Origin: Ciona savignyi
Lineage: Eukaryota > Chordata > Ascidiacea > Phlebobranchia > Cionidae
DNA length: 64,000 nt
NCBI GenBank assembly: GCA_000149265.1
Contig: CH002714.1
Span: 791,288 to 855,287 of the forward strand
Direction of reading: 5' to 3'
In this document: piece by piece, positions 50,057 through 62,600 of the stretch
How positions within the stretch are numbered: position 1 is the stretch's first letter
Layout of the letters: the number at the start of each line of letters is the position of its first letter
Made by a program: the position numbers and the translations under genes
Notes under the pieces: model-generated
Seen by the model: only the letters and a program-made list of their open reading frames with translations
Database searches by the model: none
Told to the model about the DNA's origin: nothing

Positions 50057-53000
50057 TTAATTTATTCCAAGACGTTTGAATTCTTCTTCCAACAATTTAC
50101 GGTAAGTTTCAAAACCTCCTTCAACAGATTTTACTTTTTTGTCAGCACAAAGCCATAATTCACGACAAACTTTAGAAATGAGTCGTTCGTCGTGGGAAAC
50201 TAAAATGACACCGCCCTAGAAAAAAAGTGCAAGTTTATAAGCTTTCTTTCAACAAGAATTTCACAAATAAATCTCAATTAGTTCTTTTGTTTGTCCCATT
50301 AGTGTTACATGTTGAATAGTGGTATTATAACAGATGTTAGGGTTAAGCAGGGAAGTGTTAATATTCACACCTAATCCATGTGAATGTTAAGACCAAAATT
50401 AAAATTCGCCTAACGTTTAAACCATAGTGGTAAATCACATTAGTATAAACTTCTTTACAATGGAATTTATCATTTATATGCTTTATCGTAATCATCGATA
50501 ACATTAATTGCCAACAAATTGTTTTTAGGTTTGTTGCACTTACATTAAATTTATTAATTGCAACACCCAGAGCTTCTATGCTTTCCATATCCAGATGGTT
50601 GGTTGGTTCATCAAGAATCAGGAAGTTTGGTCTGTAAATATAAGACAAACAATTACATAGATACATACTTAAACATTTCAGAGATCAAGAAAGAATCACT
50701 TTTGCTTAGAGGATAGGCCAGAATTGTTAAGGAGATCGATACACCTATAGATAGTTGACTATCACATCTACAGATGTTTCTGTGAGAACACTGCTACGAA
50801 TGCCATATGTAAGAGACATTTATAACTTATAAGTAAAAAATCATAAAAGGCACTTACTGTGGCATGGACATGATCGCAAAAGCCAGTCTACTTTTTTGTC
50901 CACCCGATAAAGTTGCTATTGTACGCAAGGCGAGCTCACCAGTTACACCATAGCTACCCAACTGGTGTCTATAAACCTCTTCATTTCGACCTGTGTAAAA
51001 CCTTGCATTTAAATAAAGGTAAGCCTATTCATTTACATAACATTTTGAAATAAATAAATATAAATATTAGGAAACCATCTTGGCATTTTGGGTGGAACAT
51101 CATTGTGCACATTTATATTAAAGCACGACCTTAAAACATTGGAGCAATGAGCAGTGCTAAAACAACAAACCTGGAAAAAGTCTTGCCAACAACTCCAATG
51201 AAGTAACCGACAAATCAAGCTGATCAACGTGATGTTGTGAAAAGTAACCGATACGCAGGTTCCTATTGACAATCCGCACACCACTCTTAGGCTCATTTTC
51301 CCCTGTCAATATCTTAAGCATCGTTGTTTTACCAGAACCGTTCTCACCAACCTAGATAAAAAATTGTTTGCATCTTGGTTCTCATCCCCAAAATATAATG
51401 TGAAGCCATCAAAATAAATTAAGCGTTACGTAAAGAATCTTACAGATTTCCCATATACATTAGATCAGGGGTTCTTAACTAGTGGTAAATTTACCTTGGG
51501 ATAAAATTTTTACAAATTGAAATGGAAAATTTTGTGGAAAACAAGAACAAAAGTATCACTGATTGACTGTTGAAATTGTGTGTCAGTTAGTATAAAGATT
51601 TGCTTTACTTTTCTTGACAAAGGGCCAGCAAGAAGATGGGGGGTAAATTATACTTTTTTTCATTCGGAAAGGAGTAAACGAGACAAAAAAGGTTAAGAAC
51701 TCCTGCATTAGATATCTATTTTTTTAGGCAAACATAACTCAGCACTTACAATACATATCCTTGAATCGAGACCAGCAGAAATATTGACATTTTCAAAGAT
51801 ATTAGTTCCAGGAGTGTAGTGGAAAGTAGCTTCATCCAACCTTAAAACTGTGCCAGATAGCTTTGTTTCATGGACAGGAAATTTAATAATTGCAGGCTTC
51901 TCCTTTTCTACTGGCGTTAATTTGGGGCTGCAAAGATTTGGTTATCCTTACTTTATATATACAATGATAATTCCACAATAACCATTACATTTAGACAAGG
52001 CAACAGGAAGGTGAAGTAGACATAACTACCAAAACAAAACTTTGTTTCAGCTATTTGCATGATAGTTTTTCAAGACTTAACCATATTGAAAGATAAAGCT
52101 TAACAATCTCCGCCTCTGTTTGATTTACTTACAGTTTTTCAAGTATCTTGAGTTTGCTTTGAACTTGAGGTGCTCTGTTTGCATTGTACCGAAACCGGTC
52201 TATAAAAACCTATAAAAATAAATTACCAACTGTGATGCATTTTTATTTTTTTACATATCTCAATTCTCAAACACCTACCTGCAAATGATCTCTGTACTGT
52301 TTTTGTGCATCGTATTCTTTTTGTTTGTTCTTCATTTTTTCATCTTTGGTGACGATAAACTGTTCAAACCCACCTCGATAGGAGTCGAGTTGACGATAGC
52401 AAAGGTGCAGGATGTCAGTGCACACAGCTTCGAGGAAGCTACGGTCGTGGGACACAGTGATGATTGTGCTCTTCCACGACTGGGGAGGTAAGGGTGACAT
52501 TTAAATCATAATGTTCCTGGGGTAAAAAGGTCAGATGTAATATGGGTAAAATAAACAGCGGCCAGTTGTGCAAGGTCAGATAGTTAGAGCTACTGCAATG
52601 TTTGCATTCCATTAAAACAAAAGAGGGTGATTATTGCTGTAATTCAAAACACTGATTGGATCTTCTATGATTCATCAGCAAAATGAGGAGTTTAAAAAAA
52701 TTCTCCTTGCAGGACCAGCAAAGAAATTAAGCAAAATAACACCAAACAACCTGTAGATAATCTTCTAGCCAAAGAATAGCTCTGATATCCAACATGTTCG
52801 TAGGTTCTGTCAAGAAAAGTATAAACAGAGTTGTATACTAAAAAAATCAGACATTTGGGAATGTGAAACAACACTTACCATCAAGAAGTAGCAAGTCTGG
52901 CCTGAAAATTAAAGAAAAGTATTGCTGTAGTGCATTTATAGACACTTATGACAAGTATTGTATACAAAACTAAAGTTCAACTCACTGTGCAAACAGAGCT

Positions 53001-55964
53001 CGAGCTAATGCAAGTCTCATTCTCCATCCACCAGAAAATTCTTTTGTAGCCATTTTCTACAAAACACAATATAATCCATTGTAAAAATACCGCATTTTAA
53101 AATTCTAAACCTTTTTGCATATCCCATTCATATTTTTACTTTAGTATTAATTTAAAAATGTCAGTACAGACACTATTTTAGTTTTTGGTTTTATTGTATA
53201 GCCTAGCGATCTCAGCTTTTTTCTGTTTTTTTTTTAATTCAACATTAAACATAGCAGGACTTCACCAGGTACCTGCATTTCAGCGGTGAATCCAAGACCA
53301 TTTAACACCACACTTGCTCTTGCTGGAGCTTTGTCTGCTTCGATGTCGGATAATGCAGCGTAAATCTCAGCTAGCCGAGAAGTATCCATATGTCTGTATC
53401 AACAAAAGTCTTTAAAACCAGCAAAGTTACTGCGGAGAATGATGAAAACTAAGCAGTGTACAAATAAACATGTCTATTAAAATATCTGCCATGGTTTGAA
53501 ATGAATACAATAATAAATAAAACCTTATATATACACTTTTTATAAGTAAATTACTCCTGCTTATCCATCTTCTTTTGCAAATCACGTTCTTCTCTAAGGA
53601 GGCTCTCCCGCACGGTATCACTCTCCAACACACTCTGGAGAGCGATGGTATCATCTCCATCCACCTCTTGTTCTACATGCAGGACGCGGATGTGGCTTGG
53701 AATCGAAAGATTCTTCCTGAGATTCATTTTTTAATTTAACTGGAAAAAGTGATAGCGATTCCTTATTTCAGTAACTTTTGATAATTCTTTAATTTTTTGA
53801 TTACCCTACAGGTACGAAATTAAAATATGCAAATTATTCCAACTGCTTAAAAGGTAGGCCTACTGGATATTTATTAAAATTAGGCTATAAACATTAGGCT
53901 AAGTTTTTTGGTTGTCTGCTGCAAGGATTAAGATAACAGACAAAATAAGAATTTAAATTTACAATGAAATCATCTTGAGGAGAGTTGTCTTTCCAAGACC
54001 ATTCCGGCCGATCAATCCATATCTACGACCATACGCAACATGTAGGTTTGCAGCTTCAAACAACACTCTGGAATACAATGGAACACTTAGTTTTGCTGCA
54101 CAAGGGTAAAATACCAGAAACTATGGACTAATAACAAAAAATTTAAATAAACAATCTACACAGCCCCACATCATTCTTTAAAAAAATAAGAGAATAGAAA
54201 CATTAAAATCTCATTTACTTGCTTCCGAAAGCAACATCAAAATTCTCAATGTGGATATCAGTAGTCTTGTGTCGTCCTTGTAATTCTGTCTTTTCTACTG
54301 ATCGCTTGACTGGCAGTGGCTTCGGCTGATCTGCAGGAAACGAGTTGTAGAAAAACAAATTGTTAAATTTGGAAACAATACAAATGGCACTGCTGGTATA
54401 TATTATAAAACACACATTCATTATCGTAGATTTGTGATCCGTTTTAGCTTATTTATAATTTTCTTTTTAGCTTATAAAGTAAGAACTTAACTAAAACTTA
54501 ATTTTATCTTTGTATATTGGTTATCTAAATCTTACCAACTTAATATATCAATGTTACGAAAGAAAATACCAATGCCACGTGTATTACAAAATGTTTTTTT
54601 TAAATCTTTAAATAATAGAATATATAAATTCATAAATTATACATAAACACATACGATGAAGCTACAGGCTTGGTATAGTTGTCAGCCTTCTTGTCTTGTT
54701 TCTGTTTAATTTTTTCATTTGCCTTGTCCAGTTTTCTTTGGTCAACAAGCTAAAAAGCAGAAGCACATTAGAAAATCACCACATTCCTGCAAGTCATGTT
54801 TTTTTATTTATTTTTTATTGTCAAAATGTGATTAAACCAGGCGGCTTATTGTAATAATTTTCTTGTCTTTGAACTAAAATAAATAGTTAATAATATCATA
54901 TGTTGTATAAAGGACAGGAAGACAACTAAAAAAAAGAAAGAACAAAATGGAAATCACTGTCTGGAGCAACAACTTTTAATTCTTAATTTTTCGGGGCAGA
55001 TGGGTTTCTCTGTCTCTCTACCAATCATTACAATTTAAGACAGTTATTCAAATAGCATAAATAAATGCAAGAAGACACCAAATTGGATTCTCAACCTTAG
55101 TTTAACAACATCGTCTAAGTTGTGTGTAGTATGCTTGTTGTTCAGTTTTTGGTAAGTTAACTTACAGATTTTTTGTCTGCTTTTGCAATCCATATGCTTC
55201 CTTCTTCTTTTGTAGAATCCTCTGTAAAATTACAACATTTTGCACTGATTTAAAATAACAACCCAAATAATATAATGAATTAGAGTATTTAGGAGTTGTA
55301 TCTTAATCAACAGGCCAATATGATCTTAGCCACTAGTAATCGAAATGAAACGTACACAGGGAGATATGTCATGCTCCCATTCTCGAATATTTACCTTGTT
55401 GTTTTGTAATGCTTGCAATATGAACAGGAGCGTCTAACTTTGTCATCGAGGTTTGATTTTGATTTGATCTAAACAAAATATATATTTTTAACAAATCATG
55501 GGATTAAACAAATGAAACTAATAACAGAGAAAAAGCTTTCATGAACATCAAAATGAAATATATATTTACATACATTGTCAGGGTGGCATAAACGTCATCA
55601 CAGACTGCTTGTATTTCAGTAGGACAAGAGCAAATACCGGATGATTCTATGATCTCACCAACAGCATCGTACACATCTTCTGAAGATTTAAATTCGTCTA
55701 TACCATGCTCGAGCACACCTGTGAAGAAACGCTTCGTTTTTAGTTTCAAAAACAAAACAAAATTATGATATCTTTTTTCTTTTAGTACCGTAATTGATAT
55801 AAGTCGGTTATGCCAAAACAATTTTGAAGTGTATTGTCAAATCTTATATATACAAGCCTGCTTACATTATAAATTAGACTTTAGAGGATTTACTTACTTT
55901 CTAAGTACTCGTGAATGCTTCTGTCATCAATCTTAAAAGATTGCAGTATTACCTCCATGGCCAT
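50057..55964 (-). CDS. ABCF3: ATP-binding cassette protein ABCF3
   Basis: Soluble ABC-F ATPase without membrane spans; the family acts on ribosomes and translation, and ABCF3 is linked to antiviral and growth phenotypes in vertebrates. Exons: 55964-55898, 55718-55574, 55468-55395, 55221-55166, 54749 to about 54655, about 54330-54219, 54067-53963, 53716-53555, 53393-53273, 53056-52986, 52901-52879, 52806-52751, 52479-52279, 52209-52133, 51927-51750, 51351-51171, 50990-50858, 50631-50544 and 50215-50057. First cassette: GRNGLGKTT, FSGGWRMRLALARALF, PDLLLLDEPTNMLD. Second: VGENGSGKTT, LSGGQKSRLAF, NFLILDEPTNHLD, VILVSHDE. The linker helix contains VFIDRFRYNANRAPQVQSK. The N-terminal helical domain before the first cassette is specific to ABCF3. 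The join between the exons near 54655 and 54330 is out of phase with the obvious sites, so a different donor or acceptor is used there. Confidence 0.96.
51466..51705. mobile_element. hAT-type MITE with 8-bp target duplication
   Basis: 240-bp element in an ABCF3 intron. Ends are CAGGGGTTCTTAAC and its imperfect inverse GTTAAGAACTCCTG (one mismatch in 14). It is flanked on both sides by CATTAGAT (51458-51465 and 51706-51713), the 8-bp duplication left by hAT transposases. No open reading frame, so it was mobilised in trans. Confidence 0.88.
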
Positions 55965-57367
55965 ATCCGGTTAACTATGCTTTAGCTACAGTTATTCTTG
56001 TAATGCTAATTATTAATACTTTACTAAATTGTTGGAAAAAAATAAAAGCATAAAATCTTGAAATTTTTTCAAATATATGGTATATTACAATGTACGTATA
56101 CAATGACAGGCAGAGCACACTTTGTGAAATAAGAACCTGGATTCTGAACATATGTAATAATTAATTGTGTGACAGATTCTATTGTATTTATATTTTCATA
56201 AGAAATTTAAATCTAAAACATTAGGTAGTTTTATTACAACGTCCTCTTACTTTATCTCCATTGAATTTATACTTACAATATTAGAAATTCAATAAAAACT
56301 GGGTGATTTTATTATTAGCCAAGTGAGCAAAGCTCATAACAAAAAGATTAATTTTAAGGTGAGAGAGAGCAGTTAAAACTGGGTCATTGTACGGCAGGAT
56401 TATAGTTTAATCCAACATTACTCAAGCGATTACATGTGTGATTATAAGTTGTGCATTTAAAGAAAAATTCTTTAAATTCTTAAAGTTGTCTTTAAAACAA
56501 ATTATATGTACACTTCGTAGTGATAGAAAAATTTAATTTTAGTGTAATAATAAGATACATTAGAAAATGTATAAATGAAAACATAATATTTATCCCATTA
56601 AACCGTCAACTAATATAAGTAAAATCTATATATGTATTTAGAATTTAGGATTCAGTAAATATACATAAATATTGTACAGGACAAATGCAGAATGCTTCAT
56701 TCTTTATTTTAAAGCAGCAGCTCAGTAAACAAGGTCTGGCCTAAAATATATATACGTTCCAGACCAGTCCAGGGTCTATATTATAAATTAAAACAAACTA
56801 AATACTTCGGCAGACATCAATATTGTCAATCGTGTAAGTGCCAATACATTATAATAAATACATAAAAATTAAAGTAGTTTAAACAAAATCACATGAAAAA
56901 TTTAATTTTTTAGCCGATTTGGCTTCCGGTACCCCATCAAATACATATATAAATCATTTAATGCAATGCTAACATATTTGATATACATGTATATATATGT
57001 CATATAACTAGCATCACCACAATTGCAAATTTGACCATATAAATACATATATATAGAATTGACAACAGATGAAACATGAAAATTGGGAAATCCATACAAA
57101 ATGCCAGTGCAACAGCATTCTTGACCGTTACACTAAAATTTGTATATTTTATAAATATCTATAAATCGCCAATTGTAGTCAATATATCCCTTATATATAC
57201 TTGTATCTAGATGTAATGTTCCAGTTATAAATATGAGAGTTAACAAACTCTTTTAAGCAAACAAGGCAAGATGTGAATCAAAACTAAATATATTTCAAAA
57301 CAAAGATTAGACCTCGTCTCTATGTGCATAAAAAGTTCCACATATGAAACTTGTCCCAATATTATAG
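55965..57367. other. Intergenic, ABCF3 5' flank and DYM 3' flank
   Basis: Very AT-rich with several short TA tracts. It holds the ABCF3 promoter and dymeclin 3' UTR. The frame at 56902-57099 (minus) is not supported by any domain. Confidence 0.55.
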
Positions 57368-59476
57368 TTAAGATTCAAGTGCAAATAGCTGGACACAGCC
57401 AGGGTTCCAAAACAATCCGCTTTTGTTGAATATTAGAGACCACACATAAGGAACAAAAAATTCTTCTGGTGATTCTTCTTCCACATATCTGAATTTGAGC
57501 TCAGGAAACTTGTGAAGTCTGTGGCTTGGCAGCTGGACCGTTGCATCTTTTATAACACTGTGTACCTCTTCTATTGTCATTGTCTGTTGGTTCAACTGGT
57601 CCAACCGACCAGTAAAAAAGTTGATTATCGTGTCTATGTTTTGAAGCACATCCTGGTAGACAGTGTGCAATCGAAGCTGATCAAATGATTCACGGCGCTG
57701 TAAGAGTGCATAAACAAGATTAGCGTTGTGTCTTAGTGCTCCACCTGTCAAACAGGAGTTGACTATTTCAAGCAGCATTCGTAGAACTTCTTCCAGTACT
57801 TTTATGTTGGTTGCATAATCTTTCTCCGGTTCCATATCGACCTCAGTTTGATCTGCAGAATTGATTGATGTGTCCGAGGATGTTGGAGTGTCAGAAGTTG
57901 CCATCGACGTCAAGAGTTTTTCAATTAGTTTCTTATATTTTTTGGTTAACAGGGTAATGAGGCTAAAAATTCTTTGGGCAGCATATGGGTGCAAAGACCT
58001 GAAATGCGCCGACATGTTAGCAAGTGCAGCTAAACAATTTGTGTGAAGGTACCTATCCCTCATTCGAGACATGTTAAACTGAATGGTTCTTATAACAACA
58101 AGAATGATTAAATCACCCAAACTTATGTCAGAGAGAAGTCGATCTGTATACCAATTGACTGTTGGCAGTCTTATGTCGTGCACATATTTATTGAAGTGGT
58201 CATCCTCTGTAAACATCAATAAAATAATAAGTGCCATGTAAATGTGGTGTGAATTCTGAGACGGGGCAAAATATAAAATTTGCAGGATTGGTGTTACAAG
58301 ACTATCCATGTCAGTTTTTGACAGAACAAAAGCTTTAACATCTGGGTTTCCGTGTAGCAATGAATACATTAACAATGTGCTTGACTCATAGACTTGTACC
58401 GTGCACAATGTAGAGTACAAACGGGAAAAGTTTATATGAAACGATGGAATTGAACCTGTCGGTTTCCCATTAGAACTTAGTAATTGGCCTTGAACATGGC
58501 GAAAACATTGTATAGCATTTCGGTATGGATTCACAAATGGTGTACCAGAACTTTCCAAGTAACTTTGATGGTTAATCAATGCTAAAATAAGCAAAGCACT
58601 TTGGTGGCCGATGGTTGGGCAGCCTTGAACTGCTGAGAGTTCTTTTGAAACATCTTCCTTGCTGTTACCTCCAAGCTTAAGAGCACTCCACACGCCACTT
58701 GCAACAGCAGATGCAAATCCAAGAACAAAACTTCCACCACCATTTTTACTTGAGTGAGCATTAGGTGAAGGTCGTTGCTCAATGAAGTTTTGTAGCAAAG
58801 CCCGAATGAAATTGTTGGCCTTTGTGGCACACTGACCATTCATCAGAACATGGTAAATGGGGCCATTATCGGCAGGTGAAGGAACAAACATTTGTACCGA
58901 CAACAGAACAAGCATAGTGTTTAAAGCCTCAATGTGCATAGAGTACGTAAAGTCCAGTATTGGCACATGGATTAGAATATCCATCAATGCACTTAACAGC
59001 TCATGAACATAATTTATAGCTTCCATTTCTTCAAACACTGATCCTGAAGTTAGATCTTTTTTTCTATCAACCAAGGACCGTGCTTCAAATTGTTCCATCA
59101 TTTTTATTTCTGTTGTGTTTTCTGCAAGGAACTTGCAAAGATGTTGAATAACAAACAAGGCATTTTTGGATTGCCAAATAAATAGCTGGTCATCACATTC
59201 AGCTGAGGATTTTAACTCTGAGGAGCGTGACAGGAAAACTTTCAGGAGAGAGGTGAAGTTGCCTGTGTGTTGATTATGGTCAACTAGAGATTTGCAGAAT
59301 GTTTCAGTTGCTTCTTCTAATAATATTGCTTCTGTTCTATCACTCGGTGGAGCAAATGTAAACGAAAAAAGTTGGTTCCAAAAAGGATCATTTTCAGAAA
59401 TTGAAACATTGCTTGAGAGTCGCTTGAGGTACTCATTATCTTGCAAATGCGAAAAGGAACTGCAATTAATTCCCAT
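57368..59476 (-). CDS. DYM: Dymeclin, single-exon gene
   Basis: Golgi-associated peripheral protein; human DYM mutations cause Dyggve-Melchior-Clausen dysplasia. One uninterrupted frame of 702 residues (human 669) aligns end to end with DYM: MGINCSS start with Gly2 for N-myristoylation as in vertebrates, NEYLKRLS, SISENDPFWNQL, FLSRSSELKSSAEC, FIWQSKNALF, NPYRNAIQCF, NSHHIYMALIILL, RTIQFNMSRMRD, YLHTNCLAALANMSAHFRSL, KFPELKFRYVEEE, PEEFFVPYVWSL and WNPGCVQLF at the end. It is almost all helical, with no membrane span required. A Gln/Ser/Asp-rich insert near residues 515-545 is poorly conserved. Absence of introns is notable because the neighbours are split into many exons and vertebrate DYM has many. 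No frameshift or stop, so it looks functional. Confidence 0.97.
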   Translation of the reverse strand: MGINCSSFSHLQDNEYLKRLSSNVSISENDPFWNQLFSFTFAPPSDRTEAILLEEATETFCKSLVDHNQHTGNFTSLLKVFLSRSSELKSSAECDDQLFIWQSKNALFVIQHLCKFLAENTTEIKMMEQFEARSLVDRKKDLTSGSVFEEMEAINYVHELLSALMDILIHVPILDFTYSMHIEALNTMLVLLSVQMFVPSPADNGPIYHVLMNGQCATKANNFIRALLQNFIEQRPSPNAHSSKNGGGSFVLGFASAVASGVWSALKLGGNSKEDVSKELSAVQGCPTIGHQSALLILALINHQSYLESSGTPFVNPYRNAIQCFRHVQGQLLSSNGKPTGSIPSFHINFSRLYSTLCTVQVYESSTLLMYSLLHGNPDVKAFVLSKTDMDSLVTPILQILYFAPSQNSHHIYMALIILLMFTEDDHFNKYVHDIRLPTVNWYTDRLLSDISLGDLIILVVIRTIQFNMSRMRDRYLHTNCLAALANMSAHFRSLHPYAAQRIFSLITLLTKKYKKLIEKLLTSMATSDTPTSSDTSINSADQTEVDMEPEKDYATNIKVLEEVLRMLLEIVNSCLTGGALRHNANLVYALLQRRESFDQLRLHTVYQDVLQNIDTIINFFTGRLDQLNQQTMTIEEVHSVIKDATVQLPSHRLHKFPELKFRYVEEESPEEFFVPYVWSLIFNKSGLFWNPGCVQLFALES

Positions 59477-59589
59477 TTTATATCATCTAAGTGGTTACAA
59501 GTCAATTTTTTGCCAAATTAGTTATACTACCAACCTATTTAAATAAATTTTCTTCTTTATAACTATACAAAAGATATACATTTTTAAGG
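59477..59589. promoter_or_regulatory. Possible bidirectional promoter
   Basis: Only about 113 bases separate the dymeclin start codon (-) from an ATG on the plus strand at 59590 that opens a short exon-like frame. If that frame is real, the two genes share this promoter. No core motif is clear. Confidence 0.3.
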
Positions 59590-59666
59590 ATGACTACATC
59601 CAGCAAAAACCTTCTGGAACTTCTAAAGTTTTACTCAACACAACTAGGCTTGTATTCAGGCACTAA
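59590..59666 (+). CDS. Possible first coding exon of an unidentified gene
   Basis: It starts ATG and encodes MTTSSKNLLELLKFYSTQLG, then LYSGT, ending at a good donor (GTAAGC at 59667). I do not recognise the family. Candidate acceptors follow near 59779 and 59866, but both lead quickly to stops (for the first, KLNGLLPNK then stop). It could be a short peptide gene, the first exon of a longer gene with distant exons, or chance. Confidence 0.28.
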
Positions 59667-62600
59667 GTAAGCAGAAAATATTTAAACAATTGTTAACACA
59701 ATGTAAGCATGATTTTTTTTTACAATTTCTTGGTGTTTTGGGGTAAAACCTGAATTGTATTATTCTAATATTATTTTAGGCTTAATGGGCTTTTACCCAA
59801 TAAATAGAAATGTTAAAATTACCTTTGTTAACGTTAACCTGTTCTTTTTTTGTATTTTTATTTCAGGATGTTATATATCTAAGACTTACGACCCACAAGA
59901 CAAACAGCATAATTCTAATTACAAACAATACAGTAATTGCGTATCACCATGTACTAATCTTCATTAGAATTGCTGCACTTTAACCTGGGATGCAGCAGTA
60001 TCATTTGGAAATATGAAGTAATCCAATTTGAACATTTCTTATTAACTAAAATTTTGTTACGATTGGATCGGTTATTTTTTTATTTCCATTGAAAGAACGG
60101 GGTTCAAACAGAAAAAATCAAAATAGATTTTAAACTCCTATGTTGTGCTATTCTCTTTTCTGTGTCATGCTGGTGGCAGACATGTCCAGTAGCCAGATCG
60201 TAGGCAAAAACAAGTTAAGCATTCAGGTAGAAGTTTTATAGAAATCCCAAATGGCATGCCTATAGTAAACCTAGACCTTTAATTTTACAAAAACTTCAAG
60301 GGTTAATAAACCATTTACATTTCCGCATTTTGGGGGCTGTTGCCGTTATCTCCGCATTGTAAAAAAATTAATTACTAATTTACGTTTAATATAACACGAA
60401 AGGTAAATGCCTTTTCGAGTTAAATATTCTGGAGATAAACAAACACAAATTCATAAAACTGGAGATGACATTTATTCACTTTAAATTAAAACAAAGAAAA
60501 AATATAAAATAAAACGTAAAATACCTTTATTAAAATAACCCAGTTTACCCCAAAAAGCCCGCAATTATATAAAAGCAACTTAATATAGGCATAATACAGG
60601 TTTGTCACCATTTTAGTACAACTGGTTACTCCGAGTTTTAAATGTATTGGATTTTTTTTCTTTTTTATTGATCTTTTTTATGTATACCAATATAAGAATT
60701 TTATACAAAAAACTTGATTATTAAGCTTGGATCGATAACTATGGAACCCATCAGTTTCTGCTGGCAGAAAAGAAACGTTATACACTTTGTATCAAATATA
60801 TTAAGGGTGACTGTGTAACCAGGGAAACAATTAGTTTTTGCATGCAGAAATATATTATAGTACGGTCAAAATGGGTTTAAAATCGGGGTGGTTAACGTGG
60901 TTGACACGTTCTAGTAAAACGTGCCTCAGGCTATCCGACTGATAAGTTGTGTTGCGTGTTTGATGAAAAGTTAAGTACTTACAACTAGCTTGGGCCAATA
61001 TTGTAGTGTTTTCTGCATATCTACGTTAAATTCTATTACGTCAATTCGTCGTCACTTGTACATTCGTCGAAATACTTATACAGTTTAAATGGACCGGAAA
61101 ACACATATCTTGGTCTCAATATAGTGCTTCAAAATTAATATAGGATGTTTTTTCAATATTTAACAAAAAGATGTGATTTAAATCAAAAATTTCCATGAAG
61201 TCATTTTTATTGTTCGGATTTCCGTGAATTTAAACATACTTTGCTTAAAAAATCTGTGACGTCAAATAATTGTGTGTCTCTAAACCGAATTTCCGAAGGT
61301 AACCCATAATTATTACGCGTGTTAATGGCGGTGGAAACACAAAACTAAGGTAAATAAATAGAAAATGTAAATACAAACAAAAATATGCGTTTGTCCCACA
61401 CCTATCTTTAACCCTTTTGTGGGAAATCCTTATTTATTAAATCCCACGGAAAATTGTAAAGTCACATTTACGCTTTATATAATAAGAGAATGTCCAATCG
61501 AGTTAAATCTTCTGGTCTTTTTGGCGCCAGGGAAATTCCTGAGAGACCCAAGAATATAAGCACGACTTCTGTTTTGCCAAAGTTCGTCTACGATTATTCT
61601 GTAACAGTCGAAACGAAGGAGGAAAGTTCACTTTAAATTGTAGAGAAAGTTTTAGGTAAATAAAATAAACTGAGAAAGGGCAAACGGTTACTATATACAG
61701 CAAGTTACCACGGAAAATCCGTTAAAATATATAATTCATTGCTTACTATAATCCTCTTACAACGATTTTGATTCAACTGATATTTATTTGCATCATTAAC
61801 TCAAGCGATAAGAGAGAAATATATCATAGGCCATTACAGAGTAGATTTAAAAACACGGCCTCCTGCTGCACTGGGTGATATTTTATGAGATGGTATTGTA
61901 GAATTGGCCCAGCAACCGCCGACTTAAAGTTCTTGATTGGTCGACGGTGCTGGCTTGGGATGAAATCTATACTAAATTTCAAGGCGAACAAAAAAGATAG
62001 GATTACCCCATACCTACCATGAACCATTTTCCGGGAAACCCCCATCACTTAATCGCACTCAAACACTAATTAGTCTGCTTTAACACAGAAAAAATGAACA
62101 AATAACAGGAATAAAATAAACTAATGAGTTAAACTACCTTAGAAGTGTTGGTTAAAATGTATTATATAGGCAGTGACAAATTGTGAATAAATCACGCCAG
62201 GGAAACTCCCACCTAGCTCAAGAATACTGGAACTTTCATTTTTCGCATTTCAGTCATTTTATTGTGGTAGAACTATTAAATAACAATGAAGAATACATTA
62301 ATTAAAATATTTTCGAAAAACCTACAATAACATAAAAACAATTTAATTTTCTTTGTTACTATTGTCGTTTTTAGTATACCACCGTGAATACTTTATTCGT
62401 AAAACATAGACATTAAGCTTGGATTATTAACTCGGAAACCCATAAGTCAGTTTATTGGTTGGAATGTTTAATGTAATAATTATAAATAAGGGTATTTTAA
62501 TCCGTTAAATACATTGCCATGGATACAAACGACAAGCTAGCGGTGGGCTTTAATCCCCTAGTGTTTTACTAGTGTGGCGACACAAACCATTACCAGTAGC

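Noticed and set aside
60180..60226. Exon-like segment (MSSSQIVGKNKLSIQ) followed by GTAGAA
   Set aside because: Too short, with a weak donor and no joining exon in phase on either side.
61503..62048. Two minus-strand frames of 66-74 residues
   Set aside because: No domain or codon pattern; they overlap sequence sharing short repeats with neighbouring bases.
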